From Natrinema versiforme (lineage in GTDB: Archaea; Halobacteriota; Halobacteria; Halobacteriales; Natrialbaceae): a stretch of 64,000 nucleotides of DNA. The stretch is taken from the NCBI RefSeq assembly GCF_005576615.1, contig NZ_CP040330.1, positions 310,001 through 374,000 of the forward strand. Reading direction: 5' to 3'. The position numbers and the translations under genes were made by a program. The notes beneath the pieces were generated by a model. The model had not been told where the DNA came from. It did not search any database and worked only from the letters and a program-made list of their open reading frames with translations. The stretch's first letter is position 1, and each line of letters begins with the position of its first letter. Shown piece after piece: positions 1 through 8,576 of the stretch.

Positions 1-46
1 CTCGATGCTCGCCCGTCGACCGCAACGGTCCGTCAGCAGCGACTCG

Positions 47-592
47 TCAGTCGGCCGCCCGCTCGGTCACGATCACCTTCGAGACGCCGCCCTCGAGTTC
101 GATCTCAGTCGGCAGATCGACGGTACTGCGCTCGATGAACCGGGTCATGAACCAGCGGACGGCCTCCGAAGGAAAGACGAGGTGATAGACGTCCTCGCCC
201 TCCTCGCGGACATCGAGGAAGCCACAGAACGAGAGCCACTCGAGCAGGTCGCCGACCGCGTCGAACCGGGTGCCGTACTCGCGGGCGTGGTAGTCCGAGA
301 CCCGGTCAGCCGCCTCGACGAACGCCGGATCTGGGTCGCCGCCGTCGTAGCAGTACTCGAGGAAGGCGTGCAGGAAGTCGATATCGAGCAGGACGTGCTC
401 CCCGGAGGAGAGCATCCGATAGTACCGCTCGAGGTTGTCGCTCGGCCCGCCGTCGGCGGCTTCGAAGTTCGCCGCGTAGAACGTGAGCGCCCGGCGGACG
501 ACCTCGCTCTGGCCGTTGCCCGTCTCGGCGACCAGCGTCTCGAGGGCCGCGGCCGAGTCGTCGTCGAGCGATACAGTCACACGCTGTGTCAT
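47..592 (-). CDS. Ribbon-helix-helix (CopG-like) regulator, 181 aa
   Basis: The first 45 residues have the RHH pattern: a short beta strand (QRVTVSLDDD) followed by two helices containing SEVVRRALTFY. Such N-termini dimerise and insert the strand pair into the DNA major groove. The remaining 135 residues are acidic, helical and unassigned, possibly a ligand or partner domain. The start at 592 (MTQRV) is chosen because the strand begins there; the in-frame ATG 36 nt upstream adds residues unlike the family. The target is unknown, and no operon partner is visible because the next gene upstream is the phosphodiesterase on the same strand, more than 130 bp away. Confidence 0.8.
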   Translation of the reverse strand: MTQRVTVSLDDDSAAALETLVAETGNGQSEVVRRALTFYAANFEAADGGPSDNLERYYRMLSSGEHVLLDIDFLHAFLEYCYDGGDPDPAFVEAADRVSDYHAREYGTRFDAVGDLLEWLSFCGFLDVREEGEDVYHLVFPSEAVRWFMTRFIERSTVDLPTEIELEGGVSKVIVTERAAD

Positions 593-729
593 GGTCACAC
601 GGGGGTTCCCGAGACGGGTATAGTTCACGCACTCGCGGCGACGGTCGCCGGTTGCGGGTCGCCGGTCGACGGTCGCCGATTAGCGGTCGGAAAGCGCCGA
701 GTACCGACGGTCACCGGCTCTCCGGGCAC

Positions 730-1236
730 TCACTCGGTTCGTAGTTCGACCGTTAGCTCTCCGTCCTCGACGGTTGCGACGTACATCGTCGCCCGGTCGG
801 CGGGGGCCGCGCCGGTCGCGCTGCCGGGGTTGAGCAGTCGAATCCCGTCGACGGTCGTCTCGACGACCTCGTGGGTGTGGCCCGCGACGGCGACCGGATC
901 GGACGCCGACGTTTCGGCTCGAGCGGCCTCTATAACCCGCTGTCGCCAGCCGGTCGGCGAACCGGCTCCGTGGGTGACGGCGAAGGTTACGTCGCCGATC
1001 TCGAGGGTCGCGGCGCGGGGCGCGTCGATCGTCGGCGGATCCGTGTTCCCGCGGACGGCGGTCAGGTCTCGGTTCGCGAGGGCGGCGATCCGATCGTAGG
1101 TCTGTCGGGAGTCGAAATCACCCGCGTGGATCGTGTGGTCGGCCCGCGCGAGTTCGTCGACGACCCACTCGGGGAGCGCGCTCTCGCGGGAGGGGACGTG
1201 CGTGTCGGCGATGATCGCGATTCGTTTCACGGGCAT
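730..1236 (-). CDS. YfcE/MJ0936-type metallophosphoesterase, 168 aa
   Basis: This is a short calcineurin-fold phosphodiesterase. Metal ligands are visible in order: IADTH near residue 10, HAGDFD near 38, RGNTD near 62, THGAGSP near 88 and AGHTHE near 118. Length and motif order fit the MJ0936/YfcE group, which hydrolyses phosphodiester model substrates with Mn or Ni; the natural substrate is unknown. The start at MPVKRI is set by the first beta strand. The ATG of the divergent Nudix gene lies 55 bp away, so the two share a promoter region. Confidence 0.88.
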   Translation of the reverse strand: MPVKRIAIIADTHVPSRESALPEWVVDELARADHTIHAGDFDSRQTYDRIAALANRDLTAVRGNTDPPTIDAPRAATLEIGDVTFAVTHGAGSPTGWRQRVIEAARAETSASDPVAVAGHTHEVVETTVDGIRLLNPGSATGAAPADRATMYVATVEDGELTVELRTE

Positions 1237-1291
1237 GGGTACGGCGGCCGGTCCCGAAAACGATTCCCTGCAAGCGGCCGTGGCTCCGCGT

Positions 1292-2683
1292 ATGAGCGAT
1301 TCACCGTCGGAGCGCGACGAGAGCGGCGACGAGGCGACCGCAAGCCACGTTGTCACCGCGTTCCTCCGCAACCGCGGGGAGGTCCTGTTACTGCGCCGGA
1401 GCGATGTGGTCGGCACCTACGCGGGCCAGTGGGGCGGCGTCTCCGGGTTCGCCGAAGGCCAGCCGGACGAGCAGGTCCGCGTCGAGATCCGCGAGGAAAC
1501 GGGCCTCGAGGACGACGCCGTTTCGCTCGTCCGCACCGGGCGGCCGGTCGAGTTCACTGACCCGGACCTTGAGCGCGAGTGGGTCGTCCACCCGTCTCTG
1601 TTCGACTGCGAGCACCGCGAGATCGACCTGAGCGAGGAACACGACAACTTCGAATGGGTCTCGCCGACGGAGATGCTCGAGGGCGTCGGGGACGATCGGG
1701 AGACGGTCCCGGAACTGCGGACCGCCTACGAGCGCGTGGCCCCTACCGTTCGCTCGATCGCGGCCGACGACGAGCACGGGGCCGCATATCTGTCCGTCCG
1801 TGCGCTCGAGGTACTTCGCGACCGGGCGGGCCTGCTCGTCGCCGAGCGACGCGAGTTCGGTCCGGACCCCGACGGCGAGCGGGACGAGCTCGCCGAACTC
1901 GCGGGCCGGTTGCTCGAGGCCCGGCCGTCGATGGCCGTCCTCCGGAATCGGGTGAACCGGACGATGGCCGGTGCGGCGGGGGCGGACGGCGGTGCGCCGG
2001 CCGTCCTCGAGTCGGCGCTCTCGAACATCGACCGCGCGCTGACTGCCGACGAGGACGCCGCGGCGACCGCGAGCGAGCGCCTCACGGGCAGCGTCGCGAC
2101 GCTCTCGCGGTCGGGCACCGTGCTCGAGGCGCTTCGGGCGGCCGAGCCAATCCGCGTCTTCGTCGCCGAATCGCGGCCGGCCCGCGAGGGCATCGGTGTC
2201 GCGGAACGACTGGCAGCCACGATCGACGGCACCGTAACCGTCCACACCGACGCGGCGGTCGCGCACGTGCTCGCACGCGAGGATATCGATCGGATCGCAG
2301 TCGGCGCGGACACCGTCCTCCCAGACGGGTCCGTCGTGAACAAGACGGGCACCCGGTCGCTTTCGGTCGCCGCTGTCCGCGAGGGGATTCCGGTCTCCGT
2401 CGTCGCGGCGACGGACAAGGTCTCGACCCGCGAGGACGTTAACCTCGAGTCCGGCGACCAAACTGCGGTGTACGACGGCGACGCCTCGATCGACGTGCTG
2501 AACCCGACCTTCGACGTGACGCCCGCCGATTGTATCGACGAGGTAGTGACCGAGCGCGGCGCGCTCGAGTCCGGGGAGATCGCGGCTGTCGCCGAGGAAC
2601 TGCGGGACCTCGAGGCGTGGCAAGCGGGTGACGAGGCGGCGACGGATCGGGAAACGACAGACCGAAACCCCTCGAGGGAGTAG
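1292..2683 (+). CDS. Nudix hydrolase fused to eIF2B-alpha/R15P-isomerase-like domain, 463 aa
   Basis: Residues about 17-140 form a Nudix domain with a slightly shortened Nudix box (GFAEGQ... ending EIREETGL). Residues about 170-430 match the initiation-factor-2B/ribose-1,5-bisphosphate isomerase superfamily; the segment GADTVLPDGSVVNKTGT carries the family's conserved Asp and the N-K-x-G-T motif. Nudix enzymes remove nucleoside-diphosphate-linked groups. The isomerase branch acts on ribose-1,5-bisphosphate in the archaeal AMP salvage pathway, whereas other branches are regulatory. The fusion suggests a nucleotide or sugar-phosphate housecleaning role, which is inference. The start at 1292 (MSDSPS) is preferred over upstream in-frame ATGs that run into the divergent gene. 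Confidence 0.82.
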   Translation: MSDSPSERDESGDEATASHVVTAFLRNRGEVLLLRRSDVVGTYAGQWGGVSGFAEGQPDEQVRVEIREETGLEDDAVSLVRTGRPVEFTDPDLEREWVVHPSLFDCEHREIDLSEEHDNFEWVSPTEMLEGVGDDRETVPELRTAYERVAPTVRSIAADDEHGAAYLSVRALEVLRDRAGLLVAERREFGPDPDGERDELAELAGRLLEARPSMAVLRNRVNRTMAGAAGADGGAPAVLESALSNIDRALTADEDAAATASERLTGSVATLSRSGTVLEALRAAEPIRVFVAESRPAREGIGVAERLAATIDGTVTVHTDAAVAHVLAREDIDRIAVGADTVLPDGSVVNKTGTRSLSVAAVREGIPVSVVAATDKVSTREDVNLESGDQTAVYDGDASIDVLNPTFDVTPADCIDEVVTERGALESGEIAAVAEELRDLEAWQAGDEAATDRETTDRNPSRE

Positions 2684-2829
2684 CCGACTCCGGCGGCCGT
2701 GACGAAGAGTTACCCCCACCGAGCCCCGTGTGACGAGGGATTTACCCGAGCCGCCATCTCACTCATACGCATCCCGACGCGACTTCCGGGGTGCAAACTT
2801 TCAACCCAGATTCGTGCGTAGCGACGCCC

Positions 2830-3759
2830 ATGGCATTCGAACTCGAGCGACTCGGCGTCCACGAGTCAGTCGAGGCGGTGTTTCCGCCGGCCGAATTAGC
2901 GGACTATCTCGTCGATCTCCCGGTCGAGGTCGCGGTGATCGGCGACGACGAAATTTCGTCCTGCGACGCGGTCGTCACTCTCGAGCACCGCGAGTCCTTC
3001 CTCGATCTGGATTGGGTGCACTCGATTCAGGCGGGGGTCGACCGGTTTCCCTTCGACGCGTTCGAGGACGAGAACGTAATCCTCACGAACAGTACCGGCA
3101 TCCACGATCGGAGCGTCGGCGAGACGGTCGCGGGCTACCTGCTGATGTTCGCCCGGCGGTTGCACGATCACGTCGCAAACCAGCAGGAGCGCCGCTGGGA
3201 CCGCCCCGAGTGGGACGAGGCCTTCACGCTCCCGGGATCGACGGCCTGCGTCGTCGGCACCGGCACCCTCGGTCGCGGCGTCGCAGAGACCCTCGGCGGG
3301 CTCGGTGTCCGGGTAACCGGCGTCCGGCGCTCGGGCGATCCGGTCCCCGGATTCGACGCAATCTACACGAACGACCGGCTGCTCGAGGCGATCACCGACG
3401 CCGAGTTCGTGATCGTCACCGTGCCGCTGACCGAGGAGACCCACCACCTCTTCGACGCCGAGGCGTTCGACGCGATGCGTGACGACGCCTACTTCGTCAA
3501 CGTCGCTCGCGGCTCGGTCGTCGACGAACCGGCGCTGATCAACGCGCTCGAGGCCGGCGAGGTCGCCGGCGCAGCACTGGATGTCTTCGAAGAGGAGCCC
3601 TTGCCCGAGGACTCGCCGCTGTGGGAGATGGACGAGGTCATCATCTCGCCCCACTGTGCGGCCTACACGCGGGACTATTTTCGGGATACGGGCGATATCG
3701 TCCGCGAGAACGTCGACCGGCTTACGGACGACGAGGAGTTTCACAACCGCGTGGTCTGA
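2830..3759 (+). CDS. D-2-hydroxyacid dehydrogenase, 309 aa
   Basis: NAD(P)-dependent oxidoreductase of the D-isomer 2-hydroxyacid dehydrogenase family, interconverting 2-oxoacids and D-2-hydroxyacids in the cytosol. The Rossmann motif GTGTLG is near residue 143. The catalytic set is intact: Arg in NVARGSVVDE (about 223), Glu in FEEEPLP (about 252) and His in SPHCAAY (about 270). The start MAFELERLG is favoured; an ATG 39 nt upstream adds a non-conserved tail. The substrate (glycerate, lactate or other) cannot be deduced. It converges on engB, with a strong hairpin between the two genes. Confidence 0.9.
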   Translation: MAFELERLGVHESVEAVFPPAELADYLVDLPVEVAVIGDDEISSCDAVVTLEHRESFLDLDWVHSIQAGVDRFPFDAFEDENVILTNSTGIHDRSVGETVAGYLLMFARRLHDHVANQQERRWDRPEWDEAFTLPGSTACVVGTGTLGRGVAETLGGLGVRVTGVRRSGDPVPGFDAIYTNDRLLEAITDAEFVIVTVPLTEETHHLFDAEAFDAMRDDAYFVNVARGSVVDEPALINALEAGEVAGAALDVFEEEPLPEDSPLWEMDEVIISPHCAAYTRDYFRDTGDIVRENVDRLTDDEEFHNRVV

Positions 3760-3920
3760 TGATGGATCTGTCGTAACATGGCCGAGAGCGCGGCTCGAGC
3801 AACTGCGAGAGTCGCGCGATCCGGGGAAGGGCAGGCACTCACCCGGCACTCACCGCGAGCGACCGAAGGGAGCGAGCGGGCCGACGACCGACCCAACGGG
3901 GAGGGAGGAGTGCTTTTGAT

Positions 3921-3992
3921 CGAAATTTTGCCGAGGGACATCGCGCTGTGCGGCGAAGCCGCCAGCGCGATAGACCGCAGAGCAAAATTTCG
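3921..3992. repeat. Long nested inverted repeat (hairpin) between convergent genes
   Basis: The outer arms CGAAATTTTGC (3921-3931) and GCAAAATTTCG (3982-3992) are perfect 11-bp complements. Inside, ATCGCGCTG (3940-3948) pairs with CAGCGCGAT (3963-3971), and GCGGC (3950-3954) pairs with GCCGC (3958-3962) around a GAA loop, leaving one bulged T. The structure touches the engB stop codon. It could be a bidirectional terminator or a member of a dispersed hairpin or MITE-like family. I see no second copy in this window. Confidence 0.7.
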
Positions 3993-4616
3993 TTAGAAGA
4001 ATTTGAACAGATCGTCCCGATTTTGCTCGTGCAGGTGACTCCGGACGGCCTCGTTCAGCGGCTCGAGTTGGCCCTTTTTCGCGCTGATTGGGGCGATGGT
4101 CTCCTGCCACTGCTTCCACGGCGGGTAGAGGCCGAGGCGGTCGCAGAGGGCGTCGAGCCGCTCGTCCTCGTCGTCGACCTTGTCCATCTTGTTGACGGCG
4201 ACGACCGTCGGAACGTCGAGTTCGCGCAGGAAGTGGAACATCTCGACGTCGTAGGGGATCTCGTCGGGGCCGGAGTGGCGGTCGATGATGTCGATGACGC
4301 TCTTGCCGTCGACCACGAGGACGGCGACGAGGACGTTGTCGGCGTACTCCTCGAGGTAGTGGACGATCTCGGTCTTGATCTCCTCGCGGAGGTCCTCGTC
4401 GACGCCGCTCATGAAGCCGAACCCGGGGAGGTCGGTGATGACGAAGTCCTCGGGGGCCCAGTCGTAGTGGTTCGGCGAGCGGGTGACGCCGGGTTTGCCG
4501 CCGGTGTCGAAGCTGTGGCCGGTCAGCTCGCGCATGAGAGTGGACTTGCCCACGTTCGAGCGGCCGACGAGGGCGACTTCGGCCTCCCGATTGGGGCGCG
4601 TATCGAAATCGATCAT
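3993..4616 (-). CDS. engB: EngB/YihA-type ribosome-assembly GTPase, 207 aa
   Basis: TRAFAC-class GTPase of the EngB family, which acts in ribosome assembly in bacteria. G-motifs in order: P-loop GRSNVGKS near residue 18, a conserved Thr in GVTRSP near 44, DLPGFG near 62, NKMDK near 143 and SAKKG near 175. Length and motif spacing match the family. The start at MIDFDTR leaves the usual short N-terminus. The gene stands alone, converges with the dehydrogenase, and ends directly at the hairpin, which may terminate it. Confidence 0.93.
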   Translation of the reverse strand: MIDFDTRPNREAEVALVGRSNVGKSTLMRELTGHSFDTGGKPGVTRSPNHYDWAPEDFVITDLPGFGFMSGVDEDLREEIKTEIVHYLEEYADNVLVAVLVVDGKSVIDIIDRHSGPDEIPYDVEMFHFLRELDVPTVVAVNKMDKVDDEDERLDALCDRLGLYPPWKQWQETIAPISAKKGQLEPLNEAVRSHLHEQNRDDLFKFF

Positions 4617-4721
4617 ACCCGACCGTAGGGCGGACCGACCTTTATACGCGTTGTAACGGGAACCGGCCGGGCGGTCAGCGCCCGCTCGAGTCGGACCGCC
4701 GATCCGGCCGAAATCTCGATG

Positions 4722-5195
4722 CTATACGTTCGTCACGACGAACAGTCCGATTCCGAACGAGAGTGCCATGAGGAGGAGGATAGCCACGCGTCGCCGGTTC
4801 GAGGGCGTCGCCTCGAGGTCGACGCGGCGGCTGTCGCGGGCGGTCTGAACGCCGAACCACGCTATCGACGTGCCGCCGGCGAGCATGGCCACGGCGAAAA
4901 TCCACGAACTCGATTCGCCGGAGATGAGCGCGCTCTGTATCGCCGAGAGCGTCACGACGATCGCCAGAACGATGTCCGCGATTCCAACGAGGGCGTTCCA
5001 CGAGACCGTCCGCCCGCCGACCGCGATGGAATCGACGAGGCCACCGCCGATCATCAGGATCGCCGAGAGGGTAAAGCCGGCGAGCAGTGCGCCGGCGAGC
5101 GGACCGGCGAGAGCGCGACGACCGAAGACCGCGAGGTAGGTACCGACGAGTACCAGCATTACAATGCCCAACAGCGGAGCGATTCGCCGTTTCAT
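4722..5195 (-). CDS. Hypothetical membrane protein, 157 aa
   Basis: Small integral membrane protein with no family I recognise. Hydrophobic helices lie near residues 6-22, 28-50, 60-80, 88-108 and 132-153; the polar stretch between the last two is rich in Arg. The start MKRRIAP at 5195 places basic residues before the first helix; the longer in-frame extension is not protein-like. It is divergent from the DUF389 gene, with about 130 bp between starts. Confidence 0.7.
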   Translation of the reverse strand: MKRRIAPLLGIVMLVLVGTYLAVFGRRALAGPLAGALLAGFTLSAILMIGGGLVDSIAVGGRTVSWNALVGIADIVLAIVVTLSAIQSALISGESSSWIFAVAMLAGGTSIAWFGVQTARDSRRVDLEATPSNRRRVAILLLMALSFGIGLFVVTNV

Positions 5196-5328
5196 ACTAT
5201 CTCTCCGACACCTTGACACAAAACGGTGGTGTGTGAGACAGGGAGAGCCGCTCCCTCGAGTCGAAATCGACCGTCTGCGCGGGACGAATGCCCCGAAGTT
5301 ATGATCCCGGGGGGGCACAGACGGAGAC

Positions 5329-6630
5329 GTGCGGCTCGTACAGCTGACGGTACCGACGGGCAAGCGGGAGACGATTCTCGACACCCTCGACGAGCGGGGG
5401 ATCGACTACGTCGTGACCGACGAGACCAGCAGTCGGAAGTACACGGCGGTCGTCTACTTCCCGCTGCCGGATTCGGCCGTCGAGCCGGTGCTCGATGAGA
5501 TCCAATCGGCGGGTATCGACGAGGACGCGTACACGGTCGTTGTCGACGCCGAGACGGTCGTCTCCCGCCGATTTCAGTCACTCCGCGAGGAGTACGAGGA
5601 CGGCGATGTCGAGTCGGATCGTATTTCCCGCCACGAGCTGCGGGCCGAGGCCGACGATCTGACGCCGAGCTTTCCCGTCTACGCCGTGATGACGATCATC
5701 AGCGCGGTCGTCGCGACCGCCGGACTCCTGCTCGACTCGCCCGCGGTCGTCGTCGGGTCGATGGTGATCGCGCCGCTGATCGGCCCGGCGCTGGGGGCGA
5801 GCGTCGGGACGGTGATCGACGACGAGGAACTGTTCGTCGAGAGCGTCACCTACCAGATCCTCGGCGTCGTCCTCGCGATCGCGGCGGCGGCGATCTTCGC
5901 GCTGGTGGTACGGATGACGAACATCGTCCCGCCGGATCTCGTTCTCGCGAACGTCGGCGAGATCTCGGAGCGGCTCGCGCCGGACTTGCTCTCGCTCGCG
6001 ATCGCTCTCGGCGCGGGGATCGCGGGGGTCGTCAGCATCGCGACGGGGACCTCCGTGGCGCTCGTCGGCGTCATGATCGCGGCGGCACTGATTCCGCCGG
6101 CCGGCGTGGCTGGCATCACCCTCGCGTGGGGGCAGCCGACGGCCGCGATCGGCGCGACGGTCCTCGTCCTCGTCAATCTGCTCTCGGTGAACCTCGCCGG
6201 CCTGTTGACGCTGTGGTACGCCGGCTACCGCCCGGAGAACCTGTTTTCGCTCGGCGAGACGGAACAGCGCGTTCGCCACCGGATCGTCGGACTCGTCGTC
6301 ATCGTCCTCGTCTTCGCCGTGTTTCTCGGCGGGATCACCTTCGCCTCCTACGAGACGGGGAACTTCGAACAGGACGCCCGCGACGAAGTCGAGCAGGTCC
6401 TCGCACAGGACCAGTACGAGCGCTACCAGTTGCTCGAGTTCCAGGTCGTTCTCGACAACGACTACCCGTTCCGGAACCCCGATCGGGTGATCGTCACGAT
6501 CGGCGGTCCGCCCGGCGAGTCGGCACCCGAACTGGCCGATACCCTCCACGAGCGGGTCAACCGCCACGCCGACGGCTCCGTCAACGTCGAGGTCAGATAC
6601 GTCGAAGTCCTCGAGCGAGGGGACCAGTAG
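5329..6630 (+). CDS. DUF389/TIGR00341 family membrane protein (copy 1), 433 aa
   Basis: It starts with GTG. The N-terminal ~115 residues form a soluble domain (RLVQLTVPTGKRETILDTL...). Then come about six TM helices containing the DUF389 core, with TAGLLLDSPAVVVGSMVIAPLIGP, cut here as LLDSPAVVVGSMVIAPLIG, near residue 130, and IPPAGVAGITLAWG near 255. A C-terminal soluble domain (about 345-430) follows. The function of DUF389 is not established. A paralogue with the same layout lies at 32675-34111, so the family is duplicated here. No operon partner is evident. Confidence 0.87.
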   Translation: MRLVQLTVPTGKRETILDTLDERGIDYVVTDETSSRKYTAVVYFPLPDSAVEPVLDEIQSAGIDEDAYTVVVDAETVVSRRFQSLREEYEDGDVESDRISRHELRAEADDLTPSFPVYAVMTIISAVVATAGLLLDSPAVVVGSMVIAPLIGPALGASVGTVIDDEELFVESVTYQILGVVLAIAAAAIFALVVRMTNIVPPDLVLANVGEISERLAPDLLSLAIALGAGIAGVVSIATGTSVALVGVMIAAALIPPAGVAGITLAWGQPTAAIGATVLVLVNLLSVNLAGLLTLWYAGYRPENLFSLGETEQRVRHRIVGLVVIVLVFAVFLGGITFASYETGNFEQDARDEVEQVLAQDQYERYQLLEFQVVLDNDYPFRNPDRVIVTIGGPPGESAPELADTLHERVNRHADGSVNVEVRYVEVLERGDQ

Positions 6631-6733
6631 CGTTCGGTCGCCAGCCCAGCGCGGTGGACGCGGCGCTCTCCGTCGGCCCGTCGTCGTTTTTGGAACTCGC
6701 TGACTCTGCGCGAGAACAACCGTTTCCGGCCCG

Positions 6734-7051
6734 CTAGCGCCGCAGTCGCTCGAGGAGACTCGAGTCTTCGGACGCCTCGGGACCGGATCCGGAGTCGGCC
6801 CCCGCCTCGGCGGTAGTGTCGTCACGCCGGACGCGACCGAGCAGCCGGCGGACCCACGTCTTCGGTCCGCCGATCCGGTTGAGAAGATATGTCGGGAAGT
6901 AGAGAGCGATCGCACCGAGTACCAGAAAGCCGAGCCCGCCGACAAGGCGGCCGTCGCGGAGGAATCCGACGCCGACGACGAACATCGGCCCCGCCATCGA
7001 GAGCCCCGCAGCGGTCTGGAGCATCCACAGAATGCCGGGTCCCTTCATCAA
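6734..7051 (-). CDS. Hypothetical two-TM membrane protein, 105 aa
   Basis: Two hydrophobic helices (about residues 8-30 and 36-56) are followed by a basic patch (KTWVRRLLGRVRR) and an acidic Ser/Glu-rich tail. No family is recognised. It may start at 7051 or at the next ATG (7048). It follows the NOG1-like GTPase gene by only 12 bp on the same strand and is probably co-transcribed with it. Confidence 0.65.
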   Translation of the reverse strand: MMKGPGILWMLQTAAGLSMAGPMFVVGVGFLRDGRLVGGLGFLVLGAIALYFPTYLLNRIGGPKTWVRRLLGRVRRDDTTAEAGADSGSGPEASEDSSLLERLRR

Positions 7052-7063
7052 CTCGTCCGCGAG

Positions 7064-8047
7064 TTAGCCGTCGAACGGGAGCTCAGGTTCGTAGCCGATC
7101 GCCTCGACGGCGGCGTCGAGGACCGTCTCGACGTTCGCGCCGGTCTCGACGCTCATGGTGTAGTCGGCCGCGACGTCCTCCGTGAGGTCGCCGTCCTCGA
7201 AGCGATCTTCCTTGTTCGCGATCGTGAGCACGGGGATATCCTCGAACTGCGCCGAGATCGAGTCCCGGAGCTCGAGTTGCGAGCCGGTCGGGTAGCCACA
7301 GTTGCCGGTGGGATCGATCATGACGAGCATGCAGTCGGCGAGGTGCTCGACGGCGCTGACGGCTTGGGATTCGATCTCGTTGCGCTCGGCTGGCGGGCGG
7401 TCGAGCAGCCCGGGGGTGTCGACGATCTGGTAGCGGATGTGATCGCGCTCGAAGTGGCCGACGCCGATCCCCTTCGTCGTGAAGGGGTAGGAGGCGGTCT
7501 CGCCGCGGGCGTTGGTGACGTCGTTGACGAACGAGGACTTGCCGACGTTGGGGTAGCCGGCGACGACGATCGTCGGCTCGTCGGGGTTGATTTCGGGCAG
7601 GTCCCGCAGATCGTTTCGCGACTCGTTGATGTACAGCAGGTGGTCGTCGACCTGCTCGACGATGTCCGCCAGCCGGGCGAAGGCCTGCTTGCGGTGCTTG
7701 CGCGCGGTGTCCACGTCGGTCTTTCGCAGCCGCGGCTGGTACTCCTCGTGGATCTCGCGGGCTTTGCGGCTGGCCCACATCACTTCGGACAGCGCCTGTC
7801 GGAGCCGGTCGACGTCGACGATCGCGTCGGCCAGCTCGTAGTAGAACGGGTGGGCGTCGTACTCGAAGTCCGGCCACGCCGTCACCACGTTCTCGAGGTT
7901 GTCGGAGATGATGTTCGCCGCCGTCTGGAGCATCGACTGCTGGGCCTCGAGGCCGCCTTTGGCCTTGCCGGCCCGCGCCGCCCGCGAAAACGCCTTGTCG
8001 ATCAGCTCTTCCGACGTGGGCGTCGTCGGAAGGTCTTCGAAAATCAT
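7064..8047 (-). CDS. NOG1/Obg-family GTP-binding protein, 327 aa
   Basis: The N-terminal ~155 residues are the helical NOG1 domain. The GTPase domain follows with P-loop GYPNVGKSS near residue 165, the Thr-bearing PFTTKGIGVG, G3 DTPGLLDRP near 210 and an N-K-E-D element (IANKEDRFED) near 275. NOG1 proteins act in large-subunit ribosome maturation in eukaryotes, and the archaeal forms are presumed ribosome-associated. MIFEDLP at 8047 is preferred over an ATG 9 nt upstream. A small membrane protein gene follows closely. Confidence 0.9.
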   Translation of the reverse strand: MIFEDLPTTPTSEELIDKAFSRAARAGKAKGGLEAQQSMLQTAANIISDNLENVVTAWPDFEYDAHPFYYELADAIVDVDRLRQALSEVMWASRKAREIHEEYQPRLRKTDVDTARKHRKQAFARLADIVEQVDDHLLYINESRNDLRDLPEINPDEPTIVVAGYPNVGKSSFVNDVTNARGETASYPFTTKGIGVGHFERDHIRYQIVDTPGLLDRPPAERNEIESQAVSAVEHLADCMLVMIDPTGNCGYPTGSQLELRDSISAQFEDIPVLTIANKEDRFEDGDLTEDVAADYTMSVETGANVETVLDAAVEAIGYEPELPFDG

Positions 8048-8182
8048 GTCCAGCACTAGCGCCTCCGACCATAAAGGGCGTTCGTTACGCGCCGGTCCCG
8101 CGAGTGCGGGTCGGTCCGCGTGTCAGTTCGCGTGGCAGTTGTCCGCCGCGGGCTTATCCCCGTCGCCGTCGTCCGATCGAGT

Positions 8183-8554
8183 ATGACAAACTGGCGTGCC
8201 GTCTTCGTCGGCTTCGTCGTCGCGACCGTCTTGGGAATCGTCGGGCTCGCTCTCCCGGGAATCGGGCAGCTCGCTGCGGGGCTCATCGGCGGCTTCGTCG
8301 CGGGCTACATGGCCGGCGGCGGACTCGGCAGCGGCTTCTGGCACGGGCTGCTCGCCGGCGCGCTCGGCGGCATCATCGGTGGGCTGCTCATCGCCGTCGC
8401 CGTCGGCATCGCCGGGCTCGCGCTCGGCCCTGCCGGCGGCGCGGTTTCCGGTGCGGCCGGGCTCGGCATCTTCGCCCTCGCCGCGACCATCTCGCTGGTC
8501 ATGGCTCTCGAGAGCGCGGTCGCCGGCGCGGTCGGCGCGGCGATGAGTGCCTGA
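8183..8554 (+). CDS. Gly/Ala-rich DUF5518-like membrane protein, 123 aa
   Basis: Four very hydrophobic segments rich in Gly and Ala run from residue 5 to the C-terminus, with GGFVAGYMAGGG between the first helices. This composition resembles haloarchaeal DUF5518 membrane proteins of unknown role. The start MTNWRAV gives a short polar N-terminus before the first helix. It converges with the histidine kinase gene 22 bp downstream. Confidence 0.72.
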   Translation: MTNWRAVFVGFVVATVLGIVGLALPGIGQLAAGLIGGFVAGYMAGGGLGSGFWHGLLAGALGGIIGGLLIAVAVGIAGLALGPAGGAVSGAAGLGIFALAATISLVMALESAVAGAVGAAMSA

Positions 8555-8576
8555 CCGGACGGGACCCGGCCGTCGG

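Noticed and set aside
3850-3880. GCGAGCGACCGAAGGGAGCGAGCG as a hairpin
   Set aside because: It is a mirror repeat, not an inverted repeat, so it cannot form a stem; such words are common in haloarchaeal intergenic DNA.
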